This document shows, in pieces, positions 44,483-53,510 of a stretch of DNA of 64,000 bases. The translations under genes were made by a program, and so were the position numbers. The notes under the pieces are model-generated. The model ran no database searches. It worked only from the letters and a program-made list of their open reading frames with translations, and was not told the DNA's origin. This DNA comes from Citrobacter amalonaticus Y19 (GTDB lineage: Bacteria > Pseudomonadota > Gammaproteobacteria > Enterobacterales > Enterobacteriaceae), in NCBI RefSeq assembly GCF_000981805.1, contig NZ_CP011132.1, positions 310,001-374,000 of the forward strand, read 5' to 3'. Each line of letters begins with the position of its first letter. Position 1 is the stretch's first letter.

Positions 44483-45703
44483 ATGTTTAAGTCTTTTTTC
44501 CCAAAGCCGGGACCTTTTTTCCTTTCGGCTTTCATTTGGGCATTAGTTGCGGTTATTTTCTGGCAAGCTGGAGGGAGTGACTGGGTTGCGCGACTGACTG
44601 GCGCAGCTGGTACCGTGCCCATTAGCGCTGCCCGTTTCTGGTCGCTGAGTTACCTGATTTTTTATGCCTACTATGTGCTTTGTGTCGGGCTATTTGCGCT
44701 GTTCTGGTTTCTCTACAGTCCGCATCGCTGGCAGTACTGGTCGATTCTTGGTACCTCGCTGATTATCTTCGTCACCTGGTTTTTGGTCGAAGTGGGGGTG
44801 GCCGTCAACGCCTGGTACGCGCCATTCTACGATCTGATCCAGACCGCCCTCAGCGCGCCGCATAAAGTCACCATGAGCCAGTTCTATAACGAACTGGGGG
44901 TTTTCCTTGGCATCGCGCTGATTGCCGTGGTGATTAGCGTGCTGAATAACTTTTTTGTCAGCCACTATGTGTTCCGCTGGCGTACGGCGATGAACGAATA
45001 TTACATGGCGCAGTGGCAGCATCTGCGACATATCGAAGGGGCGGCGCAGCGTGTGCAGGAAGACACCATGCGTTTTGCGTCAACGCTGGAAAGCATGGGC
45101 GTGAGCTTCATCAATGCCATCATGACGCTGATCGCTTTCCTGCCGGTGCTGGTTGCGCTTTCTCCGCACGTGCCTGAGCTGCCGATTGTCGGCCATGTGC
45201 CTTACGGTCTGGTGATTGCGGCGATCGTCTGGTCACTGATGGGCACCGGTTTGCTGGCGGTCGTCGGGATCAAACTTCCGGGACTGGAATTTAAAAATCA
45301 GCGAGTGGAAGCGGCTTATCGTAAAGAGCTGGTATACGGGGAAGATGACGCTAATCGCGCCACGCCGCCGACGGTTCGTGAGCTGTTCAGTGCGGTTCGC
45401 CAGAACTATTTCCGCCTCTATTTTCACTACATGTATTTTAATATCGCGCGCATTCTCTACCTGCAGGTGGACAACGTTTTCGGTTTGTTCCTGCTGTTTC
45501 CGTCGATTGTTGCCGGTACGATTACGCTGGGTCTGATGACGCAAATTACCAACGTCTTTAGCCAGGTGCGGGGCGCGTTCCAGTACCTGATTAACTCGTG
45601 GACGACGCTGGTCGAACTGATGTCTATCTATAAACGTCTGCGCAGCTTTGAGCGCGAACTGGACGAGCGGGATATTCAGGCTGTCACCCACACTCTTGGT
45701 TAA
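44483..45703 (+). CDS. sbmA: SbmA, peptide importer
   Basis: Proton-driven inner-membrane transporter that takes up microcins B17 and J25, bleomycin and proline-rich antimicrobial peptides. 406 residues with about seven or eight membrane segments and no ATPase domain (SbmA/BacA family). The N-terminus MFKSFFPKPGPFFLSAFIWAL and the block VEAAYRKELVYGEDDANRA are typical. It starts after CAGGAGAGC and is followed 14 bp later by yaiW. Confidence 0.96.
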   Translation: MFKSFFPKPGPFFLSAFIWALVAVIFWQAGGSDWVARLTGAAGTVPISAARFWSLSYLIFYAYYVLCVGLFALFWFLYSPHRWQYWSILGTSLIIFVTWFLVEVGVAVNAWYAPFYDLIQTALSAPHKVTMSQFYNELGVFLGIALIAVVISVLNNFFVSHYVFRWRTAMNEYYMAQWQHLRHIEGAAQRVQEDTMRFASTLESMGVSFINAIMTLIAFLPVLVALSPHVPELPIVGHVPYGLVIAAIVWSLMGTGLLAVVGIKLPGLEFKNQRVEAAYRKELVYGEDDANRATPPTVRELFSAVRQNYFRLYFHYMYFNIARILYLQVDNVFGLFLLFPSIVAGTITLGLMTQITNVFSQVRGAFQYLINSWTTLVELMSIYKRLRSFERELDERDIQAVTHTLG

Positions 45704-45717
45704 CAAAAGGAAACGTT

Positions 45718-46812
45718 ATGTCGGCGGTATCTTGTCTTTTCCCATTGTCATTGCTGGCCGGGCTGGTGCTGGCAGGATGTAGTAGTCAGCCCTCGCAACC
45801 GCTGAAGAAAGGTGAGAAACCGGTAGACGTCGCGAGCGTGGTGCGCCAGAAAATGCCGGCCAGCGTGAAGGATCGGGACGGCTGGGCGCAGGATATCGCC
45901 AAAACGTTTGAAAGCCAGAAGCTGGCACCCACGGTGGAAAATATCTGTTCGGTGCTGGCGGTCGCGCAGCAGGAGTCCAACTATCAGGCCGATCCGGCCG
46001 TTCCGGGGTTGAGCAAAATTGCCTGGCAGGAGATAGACCGACGTGCCGAACGGATGCACATCCCGGTTTTCCTGGTACATACCGCGCTGAAAATCACATC
46101 CCCGAATGGGAAAAGCTACAGCGAGCGTCTGGATTCGGTAAAAACGGAAAAACAGCTCAGCGCCATTTTTGATGATTTTATCAATATGGTGCCGATGGGG
46201 CAGACGCTGTTCGGTTCACTCAATCCGGTACACACCGGCGGCCCGATGCAGGTCAGCATTGCGTTTGCCGAGCAGCACAGCAAAGGATATCCGTGGAAAA
46301 TGAATGGAACGGTGCGCCAGGAAGTGTTCAGCCGTCGCGGTGGACTCTGGTTCGGAACCTATCATCTGCTCAATTACCCGGCCAACTACAGCGCGCCGAT
46401 TTTCCGCTTTGCCGACTTTAACGCCGGATGGTACGCCAGCCGTAACGCTGCGTTTCAAAACGCGGTCAGTAAAGCCAGTGGCGTCAAACTGGCGCTGGAT
46501 GGTGACCTGATCGCTTACGGCAATAAAGAGGCCGGTAAAACGGAGCTGGCGGTGCGTAAACTGGCGGGCAAACTGGATCTCAGCGAAAGCGCGATCCGTC
46601 GACAACTGGAGAAAGGCGACAGTCTCGCGTTTGAAGAGACCGTGCTTTACGAAAGGGTGTTCAAGCTTGCTGAGACAAAATCAGGGAAGGCACTGCCGCG
46701 TGAAATGCTGCCAGGTATTCAGCTTGAAAGCCCGAAAATCACCCGGAATCTCACCACGGCCTGGTTTGCAAAACGGGTCAACGATCGTCGGGCGACGTGT
46801 ATGGGGCAGTAA
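45718..46812 (+). CDS. yaiW: YaiW, outer-membrane lipoprotein
   Basis: A 364-residue DUF1615 lipoprotein with lipobox LAGC (Cys near residue 20). It is co-transcribed with sbmA (14-bp gap, AAAGGAAACG ribosome site), and YaiW is known to affect sensitivity to peptides that enter via SbmA. A conserved segment near residues 85-100 (VAQQESNYQADPAV) and MVPMGQTLFGSLNPVHTGGP recall transglycosylase-like proteins. The enzymatic role is unproven. Confidence 0.93.
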   Translation: MSAVSCLFPLSLLAGLVLAGCSSQPSQPLKKGEKPVDVASVVRQKMPASVKDRDGWAQDIAKTFESQKLAPTVENICSVLAVAQQESNYQADPAVPGLSKIAWQEIDRRAERMHIPVFLVHTALKITSPNGKSYSERLDSVKTEKQLSAIFDDFINMVPMGQTLFGSLNPVHTGGPMQVSIAFAEQHSKGYPWKMNGTVRQEVFSRRGGLWFGTYHLLNYPANYSAPIFRFADFNAGWYASRNAAFQNAVSKASGVKLALDGDLIAYGNKEAGKTELAVRKLAGKLDLSESAIRRQLEKGDSLAFEETVLYERVFKLAETKSGKALPREMLPGIQLESPKITRNLTTAWFAKRVNDRRATCMGQ

Positions 46813-46823
46813 TCGCCGGGCCA

Positions 46824-47132
46824 TTACTGGCGGCGGTAACGCCAGCGTAGGATAGCGGCGATGACGCCGAAAATCAGACTGCCGACCAGAAACGGCACCA
46901 GACCAAAGATAGTCCCGACGCCCAGCCCAATCTCCACGCGCGGGCGTCCTGTCTCTTGCACCTGCATCAGGTGCTCATATACGCCTGGTGCGTGAACCAG
47001 CAGGTTCAGGATCTGCGCCCCGGCCCAAAAACAGAACAGAACAAACACGGCGTAAGCGATGTTGCCTGGCGTAGAGGCGGTTTCTCGATGTTTCCCGTTA
47101 AACAAGGATTTTGAGAGAGTGAAATCAGCCAT
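46824..47132 (-). CDS. yaiY: YaiY, small inner-membrane protein
   Basis: A 102-residue DUF2755 protein with two hydrophobic helices (about 30-50 and 70-95: IAYAVFVLFCFWAGAQILNLL and GLVPFLVGSLIFGVIAAIL). The ATG at 47132 (MADFTLSKSLF) has GGAGG seven bases upstream; the open frame runs 13 codons further. Function unknown. Convergent with yaiW, with only 11 bp between. Confidence 0.9.
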   Translation of the reverse strand: MADFTLSKSLFNGKHRETASTPGNIAYAVFVLFCFWAGAQILNLLVHAPGVYEHLMQVQETGRPRVEIGLGVGTIFGLVPFLVGSLIFGVIAAILRWRYRRQ

Positions 47133-47388
47133 AAATGACCTCCGCGAGTAATTCTGCATCTCTGACACCATGCCAGTAACTTACCGTGAGTCTGACAGGT
47201 CATCGCGTTTGTCAATATCAGAATGATGGTAATTTCAGTCTGGGATGAATCCTGGATTGCAGATTCTTGTTGGTTGTCACAAATCGGTTACCTTAAATTA
47301 AATTTTGCAACATTTAAGAAATTCCGCATACGACACAGACCGGTTTCCCGTAATATGCAATGATGCTTTTTTTCGTTCGGGAGTTGCC

Positions 47389-47595
47389 ATGAACCTGCCT
47401 GTAAAAATACGCCGTGACTGGCACTACTACGCCTTTGCGATCGGACTGATTTTCATTCTGAACGGTGTTGTTGGGCTGTTGGGCTTTGAAGCCAAAGGCT
47501 GGCAAACCTATGCCGTGGGTCTGGTGACCTGGGTCATCAGCTTCTGGTTGGCGGGATTGATTATTCGTCGTCGTGTGGAGGATGAAGCGGCGTAA
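47389..47595 (+). CDS. yaiZ: YaiZ, small inner-membrane protein
   Basis: A 68-residue DUF2754 protein with two predicted membrane helices (about 13-30 and 40-58) and a basic C-terminus (IIRRRVEDEAA). I use the ATG at 47389 (MNLPVKIRRDW) after CGGGAG. Function unknown. Convergent with ddlA. Confidence 0.88.
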   Translation: MNLPVKIRRDWHYYAFAIGLIFILNGVVGLLGFEAKGWQTYAVGLVTWVISFWLAGLIIRRRVEDEAA

Positions 47596-47625
47596 GCCTG
47601 ATGTGCAACGTCGTCATCAGGCTTA
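47593..47625. terminator. Bidirectional hairpin between yaiZ and ddlA
   Basis: A 10-bp stem AAGCCTGATG / CATCAGGCTT overlapping the yaiZ stop codon and ending 15 bp before the ddlA stop. It resembles half a REP and has no clear T-run, so it may be a mRNA-end stabiliser rather than a terminator. Confidence 0.5.
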
Positions 47626-47639
47626 CCGGGAGGTGCTGA

Positions 47640-48734
47640 TTACATCGTTGTTTTCAGCGCGTTATCCGCAGCGTGACGTTCCAGCGCCAGTTCGATCAAG
47701 CGGGTGATCAAATCGGTATAGCCTAAACCGCTGGCCTGCCAGAGTTTCGGATACATGCTGATGTTGGTAAAGCCTGGCAGGGTGTTGATCTCATTGATCA
47801 CCACCTCATTATCGGCCGTTAAGAAGACATCGACGCGCGCCATGCCGGCGCAGCCCAGCGTCTGATACGCCTGAATGGCAATCTCACGGATTTTGTCGTT
47901 GATCTGAGGCTCAATCGCCGCAGGGACCACCACTTTCGCGCCATTATCATCAATGTATTTGGTGTCGTAGGCATAGAAATCACTGTTGAGCACGATCTCG
48001 CCACAGGTGCTGGCCTGCGGATGATCGTTGCCCAACACCGCGCACTCGATCTCACGCCCTTTGATCCCTTGCTCCACCACCACTTTGTGATCGAATTCGA
48101 ACGCGAGGGCGACAGCCTGCGCGTATTGCGCTGCGCTGGTGACCTTACTGACGCCGACAGACGATCCCTGATTAGCGGGCTTAACGAACAGCGGCAGGCC
48201 AAGACGGGCTTCTACCTCTGCAAAACTTATCGTATTGCGGTTGGCGCGCGTCAGCGTAATAAACGGCGCGATATTCAGTCCGGCATCACGCAACAACCGC
48301 TTAGTGACGTCTTTATCCATGCACGCCGCAGAGCCCAGTACGTCGGAACCGACGAAGGGCAGATTTGCCACGCGCAGCATTCCTTGCAGTGAACCATCCT
48401 CGCCCAGCGTGCCGTGCACAATCGGGAAAATGACGTCCACGGTCGGCAGCGGCTGGCCATTCTGCGCATCAATCAACTGCTGCTCATGCCTACCCGGAAC
48501 CTGTGCCAGGCTGGTCGCAGAAGGACGCAGCGCAATATGCGCCGGATCGTTCGCATTGAGCAGGTAATTGTTGGCATCGCTGACGTGCCACTGCCCTTGC
48601 TTATCAATGCCTAACAACACGACGTCAAAGCGGGTCTTGTCGATGGCATCGACAATATTTTTTGCCGATTGCAATGACACTTCATGCTCCGCTGATTTAC
48701 CACCAAATACGATTCCTACCCGCAACTTTGCCAT
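47640..48734 (-). CDS. ddlA: DdlA, D-alanine--D-alanine ligase A
   Basis: ATP-grasp enzyme making D-Ala-D-Ala for peptidoglycan. 364 residues, as in E. coli, from ATG 48734 (MAKLRVGIVFGGKSAEHEVS). Typical motifs: HGTLGEDGSLQGML, VKPANQGSSVGVSKV, metal-binding ARVDVFLTADNEVVINEINTLPGFT. Fourteen extra codons upstream are open but unsupported. Confidence 0.97.
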   Translation of the reverse strand: MAKLRVGIVFGGKSAEHEVSLQSAKNIVDAIDKTRFDVVLLGIDKQGQWHVSDANNYLLNANDPAHIALRPSATSLAQVPGRHEQQLIDAQNGQPLPTVDVIFPIVHGTLGEDGSLQGMLRVANLPFVGSDVLGSAACMDKDVTKRLLRDAGLNIAPFITLTRANRNTISFAEVEARLGLPLFVKPANQGSSVGVSKVTSAAQYAQAVALAFEFDHKVVVEQGIKGREIECAVLGNDHPQASTCGEIVLNSDFYAYDTKYIDDNGAKVVVPAAIEPQINDKIREIAIQAYQTLGCAGMARVDVFLTADNEVVINEINTLPGFTNISMYPKLWQASGLGYTDLITRLIELALERHAADNALKTTM

Positions 48735-48838
48735 CTTAAACCCATTCCCTCGAACACAAAGCGTATACATTACCACGACAAAACGAGGGATTCGCGGGCT
48801 TCTGCCATAATGTTAGGGAGAATTGCACGGGAGGGAAC

Positions 48839-49522
48839 GTGAAAGGAAAAGGCTGGCTGTTGGTGATGATTCTGGGCGTGGCGTGTGGCGTGGGATATCG
48901 CTATCTGCCGTCTTATTACAACCCGCTCACCCCTCTTGAGTTGTCTGACCCGCCAAACTGGATCACTCAATTTAAGCTTAAACGTCTGACGCCGGCGCGT
49001 TGTCAGGCGCTGTTGCTGCAGGCAAACCAGCAGAAGCTGATTACTTCACAGCCCGTGGCCGACAGCGCAGGCGAATGTCCTTTAACCGACGTGGTACGGG
49101 TACGGGATTTTGGCGCAGTTAAACTGAGTAGCAGCTTTCTTGCTTCCTGTCCGTTAGCGCTGCGTTCGGCGCTGTATGTCGGGCAGCAGGCTGCGCCGTT
49201 GACGGAACGTCTGATGATGAGCCTACTGGTTCGGATTGAGCATCTCGGCAGCTTCGCCTGTCGCAATATTTACCATCGTCCTGACGCGCGTCGTAGCGAG
49301 CACGCCAGCGCGCAGGCCCTGGATGTCAGCGGCTTTAGCCTTGCCGACGGCAGGCACTTCACCGTTCTGCGCGGCTGGAAGCAGGAGGAAAGCGCCCCAT
49401 GGCTACGGGCGCTGCTCAACGTGAGCTGTCAATACTATGGCAACGGCTTAGGACCGGACTACAACGCCGCCCACGCCAACCATTTTCACCTGGGGATACG
49501 GGGAATCGGCCTTTGTCGCTAA
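48839..49522 (+). CDS. Extensin-like C-terminal domain protein
   Basis: A 227-residue envelope protein with an N-terminal membrane anchor (about 5-20) and an Extensin-like_C domain (about 80-227): CPLTDVVRVRDFGAVKLS, CRNIYHRPDARRSEHASAQALDVSGF and the C-terminal HANHFHLGI. The conserved RxxEHxxxxALDV and HxxHFH His/Asp pattern resembles peptidases of the D-Ala-D-Ala type, so a cell-wall hydrolase is plausible but unproven. Start is GTG at 48839 after GAGGGAAC. Not found at this place in E. coli. Confidence 0.8.
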   Translation: MKGKGWLLVMILGVACGVGYRYLPSYYNPLTPLELSDPPNWITQFKLKRLTPARCQALLLQANQQKLITSQPVADSAGECPLTDVVRVRDFGAVKLSSSFLASCPLALRSALYVGQQAAPLTERLMMSLLVRIEHLGSFACRNIYHRPDARRSEHASAQALDVSGFSLADGRHFTVLRGWKQEESAPWLRALLNVSCQYYGNGLGPDYNAAHANHFHLGIRGIGLCR

Positions 49523-49689
49523 GCATAAAGCCCTGCGGTTTACTGGGTTTTAATGTGATGTGTTTCACAAAAATGGTGACCGGGAAGATAAAATAGTAAA
49601 TTGCGCGACAGGGCACCACAGGATCCCCTGACAGACGTGGAGATTGTTAAACTAACGGCGTTTTCTGCTATTAATCACGATGAGCGTTT

Positions 49690-50895
49690 ATGGAATCCTG
49701 GAAAGTTAATCTCATTTCCGTCTGGTTCGGCTGCTTTTTTACCGGTCTGGCAATCAGTCAAATCCTGCCGTTTTTGCCGCTGTATATTTCGCAGCTTGGG
49801 GTGGACTCCCACGAAGCGCTCTCGATGTGGTCCGGTCTGACATTCAGTGTCACATTCTTAATCTCCGCGATTGTCTCTCCGCTCTGGGGGAGCCTGGCAG
49901 ACCGTAAAGGTCGCAAGCTGATGCTGCTGCGCGCTTCGCTCGGCATGGCGATTGCGATACTGCTGCAAGCCTTTGCTACCAACGTCTGGCAGCTTTTCCT
50001 GCTGCGCGGCATCATGGGCTTAACGTCCGGTTATATCCCTAACGCGATGGCGCTGGTGGCGTCTCAGGTGCCTCGTGATCGCAGCGGATGGGCACTCAGT
50101 ACGTTGGCGACCGCGCAAATCAGCGGTGTGATTGGCGGCCCGCTGATGGGCGGTTTTATTGCCGATCATGTGGGTTTACGCCCGGTCTTTTTTATCACCG
50201 CAATACTGCTGGTCGTCAGCTTTCTGGTCACTCTCTTCTTGATTAAAGAAGGTGTCCGACCGACTCTGAAAAAGAGCGAACGGCTGAGCGGGAAAGCCGT
50301 ATTTGCTTCACTGCCGTATCCGGCGTTGGTTATCAGCCTCTTTTTCACTACGCTGGTGATTCAGTTGTGCAATGGCTCAATCAGTCCGATTCTGGCGCTA
50401 TTTATTAAGTCGATGGCTCCGGACAGTAATAATATTGCCTTTTTGAGCGGGTTAATCGCCTCGGTGCCTGGCGTGTCGGCACTGATTTCTGCGCCGCGAC
50501 TGGGTAAGCTTGGCGATCGCATCGGCACCGAAAGGATCCTGATGGCGACGCTGATTTGTGCGGTCGTGCTGTTCTTTGCCATGTCGTGGGTCACGACGCC
50601 TTTCCAGCTTGGCGTTTTACGTTTTCTGCTCGGTTTTGCCGATGGCGCAATGCTGCCTGCCGTCCAGACGCTGCTGGTCAAATACTCCAGCGACCAAATA
50701 ACCGGGCGTATTTTTGGTTATAACCAATCGTTTATGTATCTTGGCAATGTTGCGGGTCCGCTAATGGGGGCAACGGTGTCGGCAATGGCGGGATTTCGTT
50801 GGGTATTTATTGCCACTGCGGTCATTGTGATGATTAACCTTTGTCAGTTAACCCTTGTTCTGCGCCAGCGGCGAAATATCCGTAAGCGTGTGTAA
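49690..50895 (+). CDS. MdtG-like MFS multidrug exporter
   Basis: A 401-residue, 12-helix major facilitator. Motif A between helices 2 and 3 reads WGSLADRKGRKLMLLR, and motif C-like G-rich helix 5 STLATAQISGVIGGPLMGG. The sequence follows MdtG (YceE) closely but is clearly a paralogue: N-terminus and loops differ, and it lies next to ddlA rather than in the mdtG position. Proton-driven drug efflux is the family role; substrates are unknown. It is inserted between ddlA and iraP. Confidence 0.82.
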   Translation: MESWKVNLISVWFGCFFTGLAISQILPFLPLYISQLGVDSHEALSMWSGLTFSVTFLISAIVSPLWGSLADRKGRKLMLLRASLGMAIAILLQAFATNVWQLFLLRGIMGLTSGYIPNAMALVASQVPRDRSGWALSTLATAQISGVIGGPLMGGFIADHVGLRPVFFITAILLVVSFLVTLFLIKEGVRPTLKKSERLSGKAVFASLPYPALVISLFFTTLVIQLCNGSISPILALFIKSMAPDSNNIAFLSGLIASVPGVSALISAPRLGKLGDRIGTERILMATLICAVVLFFAMSWVTTPFQLGVLRFLLGFADGAMLPAVQTLLVKYSSDQITGRIFGYNQSFMYLGNVAGPLMGATVSAMAGFRWVFIATAVIVMINLCQLTLVLRQRRNIRKRV

Positions 50896-51146
50896 AACGA
50901 TTAAAAATGACTTAAGTGAAATCAATCGTTTTTTTATCATAACTTTAACTTATGGCCGGGGGTGACTATTTTATTCATGACTTTTAATTCTGGTTTTTGT
51001 TTTTCTGCGAGAAACGTTTCGCTCACCGTATTCTGTGATTATTTACGCAAAGTCTTTCCTTTCTTATAAAAATACTACTTTCAGACTCTAGGCAGCATGG
51101 ATTCATAATGATACCGTCAGCCTTCTTTGGATAAGGAAATGCGGTC

Positions 51147-51407
51147 ATGAAAAATCTAATAGCTGAGTTGTTGCTTAAGCTTGCCCAGAAAGAGGAAGAG
51201 TCAAAAGAACTGGTTGCTCAGGTAGAAGCATTAGAGATTATCGTTACAGCGATGCTGCGCAATATGGCTCAGAGCGAGCAGCAGCTGTTGATTCATCAGG
51301 TTGAGGGCGCACTTGACGGCGTAAAGCCCGATGCCAGCGTTCCGGATAACGATACGGAGTTGCTGCGCCAGTATGTACATAAGTTATTGAGGCATCCTCG
51401 TTACTAG
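51147..51407 (+). CDS. iraP: IraP, anti-adaptor stabilising RpoS
   Basis: An 86-residue coiled-coil-rich protein (residues 5-50 have a strong heptad pattern) that binds RssB and blocks delivery of sigma-S to ClpXP, chiefly under phosphate starvation. The sequence MKNLIAELLLKLAQKEEESKELVAQ identifies it. It lies immediately upstream of phoA as in E. coli, with GGATAAGGAAATG before the start. Confidence 0.95.
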   Translation: MKNLIAELLLKLAQKEEESKELVAQVEALEIIVTAMLRNMAQSEQQLLIHQVEGALDGVKPDASVPDNDTELLRQYVHKLLRHPRY

Positions 51408-51425
51408 TGATATTCAGTTTCTACG

Positions 51426-51459
51426 CTGTCATAAACCTGTCATGTCATAGACCTATAGT
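51426..51459 (+). promoter_or_regulatory. Pho box and -10 element of phoA
   Basis: A near-perfect Pho box: CTGTCAT (51426-51432), AAAC, CTGTCAT (51437-51443), two 7-bp direct repeats spaced 11 bp, followed 10 bp later by TATAGT (51454-51459). The box replaces the -35 element as expected for PhoB activation. Confidence 0.93.
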
Positions 51460-51505
51460 CGCTTTGTTTTTATTTTAAGTGTATTAAGTACATGGAGAAA
51501 ATAAA

Positions 51506-52921
51506 GTGAAACAAAGCGCTATCGCTCTTGCATTGTTACCGCTGCTGTATATCCCTGTTAGTCATTCTGAAACATCATCCATGTCGGTTCTGGACAACCG
51601 TGCCGCGCAAGGGGATATTACAACGCCAGGCGGAGCACGCCGTTTATCGGCCGATCAAACACAAGCATTGCGCGAATCACTGAATGATAAACCCGCAAAA
51701 AATATTATTTTATTGATTGGCGATGGTATGGGCGATTCAGAAATTACCGCTGCGCGAAATTATGCTGAAGGCGCGGGTGGTTATTTTAAAGGGATTGATG
51801 CCTTACCGCTGACCGGCCAATACACGCACTATGCGCTGGATAAAAAAACCGGTAAGCCAGATTACGTGACAGACTCCGCTGCGTCGGCAACCGCATGGAC
51901 AACCGGTGTGAAAACCTATAACGGCGCGCTGGGCGTCGATATTCACGAAAAAGATCACACGACGCTGCTGGAAATGGCAAAAGCGGCGGGGCTGGCGACG
52001 GGCAACGTCTCGACCGCAGAGCTACAGGATGCTACGCCTGCCGCGCTGGTGGCGCACGTCACGTCACGTAAATGCTATGGCCCGAGCGTAACGAGCGAGA
52101 AATGCCCGACGAATGCGCTGGAAAAAGGCGGCAAAGGCTCAATAACCGAACAACTGCTGAATGCCCGTGCGGATGTGACGCTGGGCGGCGGCGCGAAAAC
52201 ATTCGCCGAAACCGCGACAGCGGGCGAATGGCAGGGCAAAACGCTGCGTGAACAGGCCGAAGCCCGGGGCTACCAACTGGTCGGCGACGCGGCCTCACTG
52301 GCGGTAATCGGCGAAGCCAGTCAGGACAAACCGCTGCTGGGACTGTTCTCTGACGGCAACATGCCTGTGCGCTGGGAAGGCCCCAAAGCGTCTTATCACG
52401 GCAATATTGATAAGCCAGTCGTGACCTGTACACCGAATCCAAAACGCGACGAGACCGTCCCGACGCTGGCGCAAATGACTGACAAAGCCATTGAGCTGCT
52501 CAGCAAAAATGAGAAGGGATTCTTCCTGCAGGTGGAAGGGGCTTCTATCGATAAACAGGATCACGCGGCGAACCCTTGCGGACAGATTGGCGAGACGGTG
52601 GATCTGGACGAAGCCGTACAGCGCGCGCTGGCCTTTGCAAAGAAAGAGGGTAACACGCTGGTGATCGTCACCGCCGATCACGCCCACGCCAGCCAGATCG
52701 TTGCGCCGGAGACAAAAGCGCCGGGTCTGACCCAGGCGTTGAACACGAAAGATGGCGCCGTGATGGTGATTAGCTACGGCAACTCTGAAGAAGAGTCTCA
52801 GGAGCATACGGGCAGCCAGTTGCGCATCGCGGCCTACGGTCCTCATGCAGCCAACGTGGTCGGGCTGACCGATCAAACCGACCTGTTCTATACCATGAAA
52901 GCGGCGTTAGGCCTGAAATAA
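51506..52921 (+). CDS. phoA: PhoA, alkaline phosphatase
   Basis: Periplasmic phosphomonoesterase, 471 residues, signal peptide of about 21 residues. The start codon is GTG as in E. coli. Catalytic Ser in DSAASATAWTTG, metal ligands in GDGMGDSE, HVTSRKCYGP, EGASIDKQDHAANPCG and TADHAHASQIV, and His in HTGSQLRIAAYGP. The two disulfide pairs appear preserved. Strongly controlled by phosphate through the Pho box upstream. Confidence 0.97.
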   Translation: MKQSAIALALLPLLYIPVSHSETSSMSVLDNRAAQGDITTPGGARRLSADQTQALRESLNDKPAKNIILLIGDGMGDSEITAARNYAEGAGGYFKGIDALPLTGQYTHYALDKKTGKPDYVTDSAASATAWTTGVKTYNGALGVDIHEKDHTTLLEMAKAAGLATGNVSTAELQDATPAALVAHVTSRKCYGPSVTSEKCPTNALEKGGKGSITEQLLNARADVTLGGGAKTFAETATAGEWQGKTLREQAEARGYQLVGDAASLAVIGEASQDKPLLGLFSDGNMPVRWEGPKASYHGNIDKPVVTCTPNPKRDETVPTLAQMTDKAIELLSKNEKGFFLQVEGASIDKQDHAANPCGQIGETVDLDEAVQRALAFAKKEGNTLVIVTADHAHASQIVAPETKAPGLTQALNTKDGAVMVISYGNSEEESQEHTGSQLRIAAYGPHAANVVGLTDQTDLFYTMKAALGLK

Positions 52922-52925
52922 TCCA

Positions 52926-52967
52926 GCCCCCGGCAGGATAACGTTTGCTGTCGGGTGGTTTTTTTAT
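52926..52967 (+). terminator. Rho-independent terminator after phoA
   Basis: A stem CCCCGGCAG / CTGTCGGG (one G-T pair) with a 12-base loop, followed by a run of seven T, a few bases after the phoA stop. Read-through would still allow joint transcription with psiF. Confidence 0.8.
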
Positions 52968-53049
52968 CATTAGCAGCCAGACTTATCTGCATATCCCCGC
53001 GTTTACCCGCGGGAGATAGTCGAGTGAATGCTCAAAAAAGGATGGTGCT

Positions 53050-53370
53050 ATGAAAATAACATTACTGGTTACCCTATTGTTTGGTTTGATCTTTCTAACG
53101 ACCGTTGGTGCGGCAGAGAAAACTTTAACGCCGCAGCAGCAGCGCATGACCACCTGTAATCAACAGGCGACCGCGAAGACGTTGAAGGGCGATGCCCGTA
53201 AGACGTACATGAGCGATTGCCTTAAAAACAGTCAGTCCGCGCCCGGAGAAAAAAGTCTGACGCCGCAACAGCAAAAAATGCGCGAGTGCAACGTCCAGGC
53301 GACGGAACAATCGCTGAAAGGTGACGATCGCAGTAAGTTTATGAGTGCCTGCCTGAAGAAAGCGGCGTAG
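53050..53370 (+). CDS. psiF: PsiF, phosphate-starvation-inducible protein
   Basis: A 106-residue secreted protein with a signal peptide cut near residue 21 (TVGA|AE). Two tandem PsiF repeats follow, LTPQQQRMTTCNQQATAKTL and LTPQQQKMRECNVQATEQSL, each with two Cys. Function unknown. Its position after phoA and its name reflect PhoB control in E. coli. Confidence 0.94.
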   Translation: MKITLLVTLLFGLIFLTTVGAAEKTLTPQQQRMTTCNQQATAKTLKGDARKTYMSDCLKNSQSAPGEKSLTPQQQKMRECNVQATEQSLKGDDRSKFMSACLKKAA

Positions 53371-53409
53371 CGCCGACGTAGTGCCTATATAGTGCCGATA
53401 TAGTGCTAA

Positions 53410-53445
53410 CGGGTGAGCAAAGAAAAACGCTCACCCGAAATTTCA
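53410..53445 (+). terminator. Weak hairpin terminator after psiF
   Basis: A 9-bp stem CGGGTGAGC / GCTCACCCG with an A-rich 10-base loop, followed by AAATTTC. The T-tract is short, so termination is probably partial. Confidence 0.6.
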
Positions 53446-53510
53446 TACTTTCCCCGCCAGACCCGTCTCTATAATTTGGGAAAATTGTTTCAGAATGTTC
53501 CCAAAAAATA

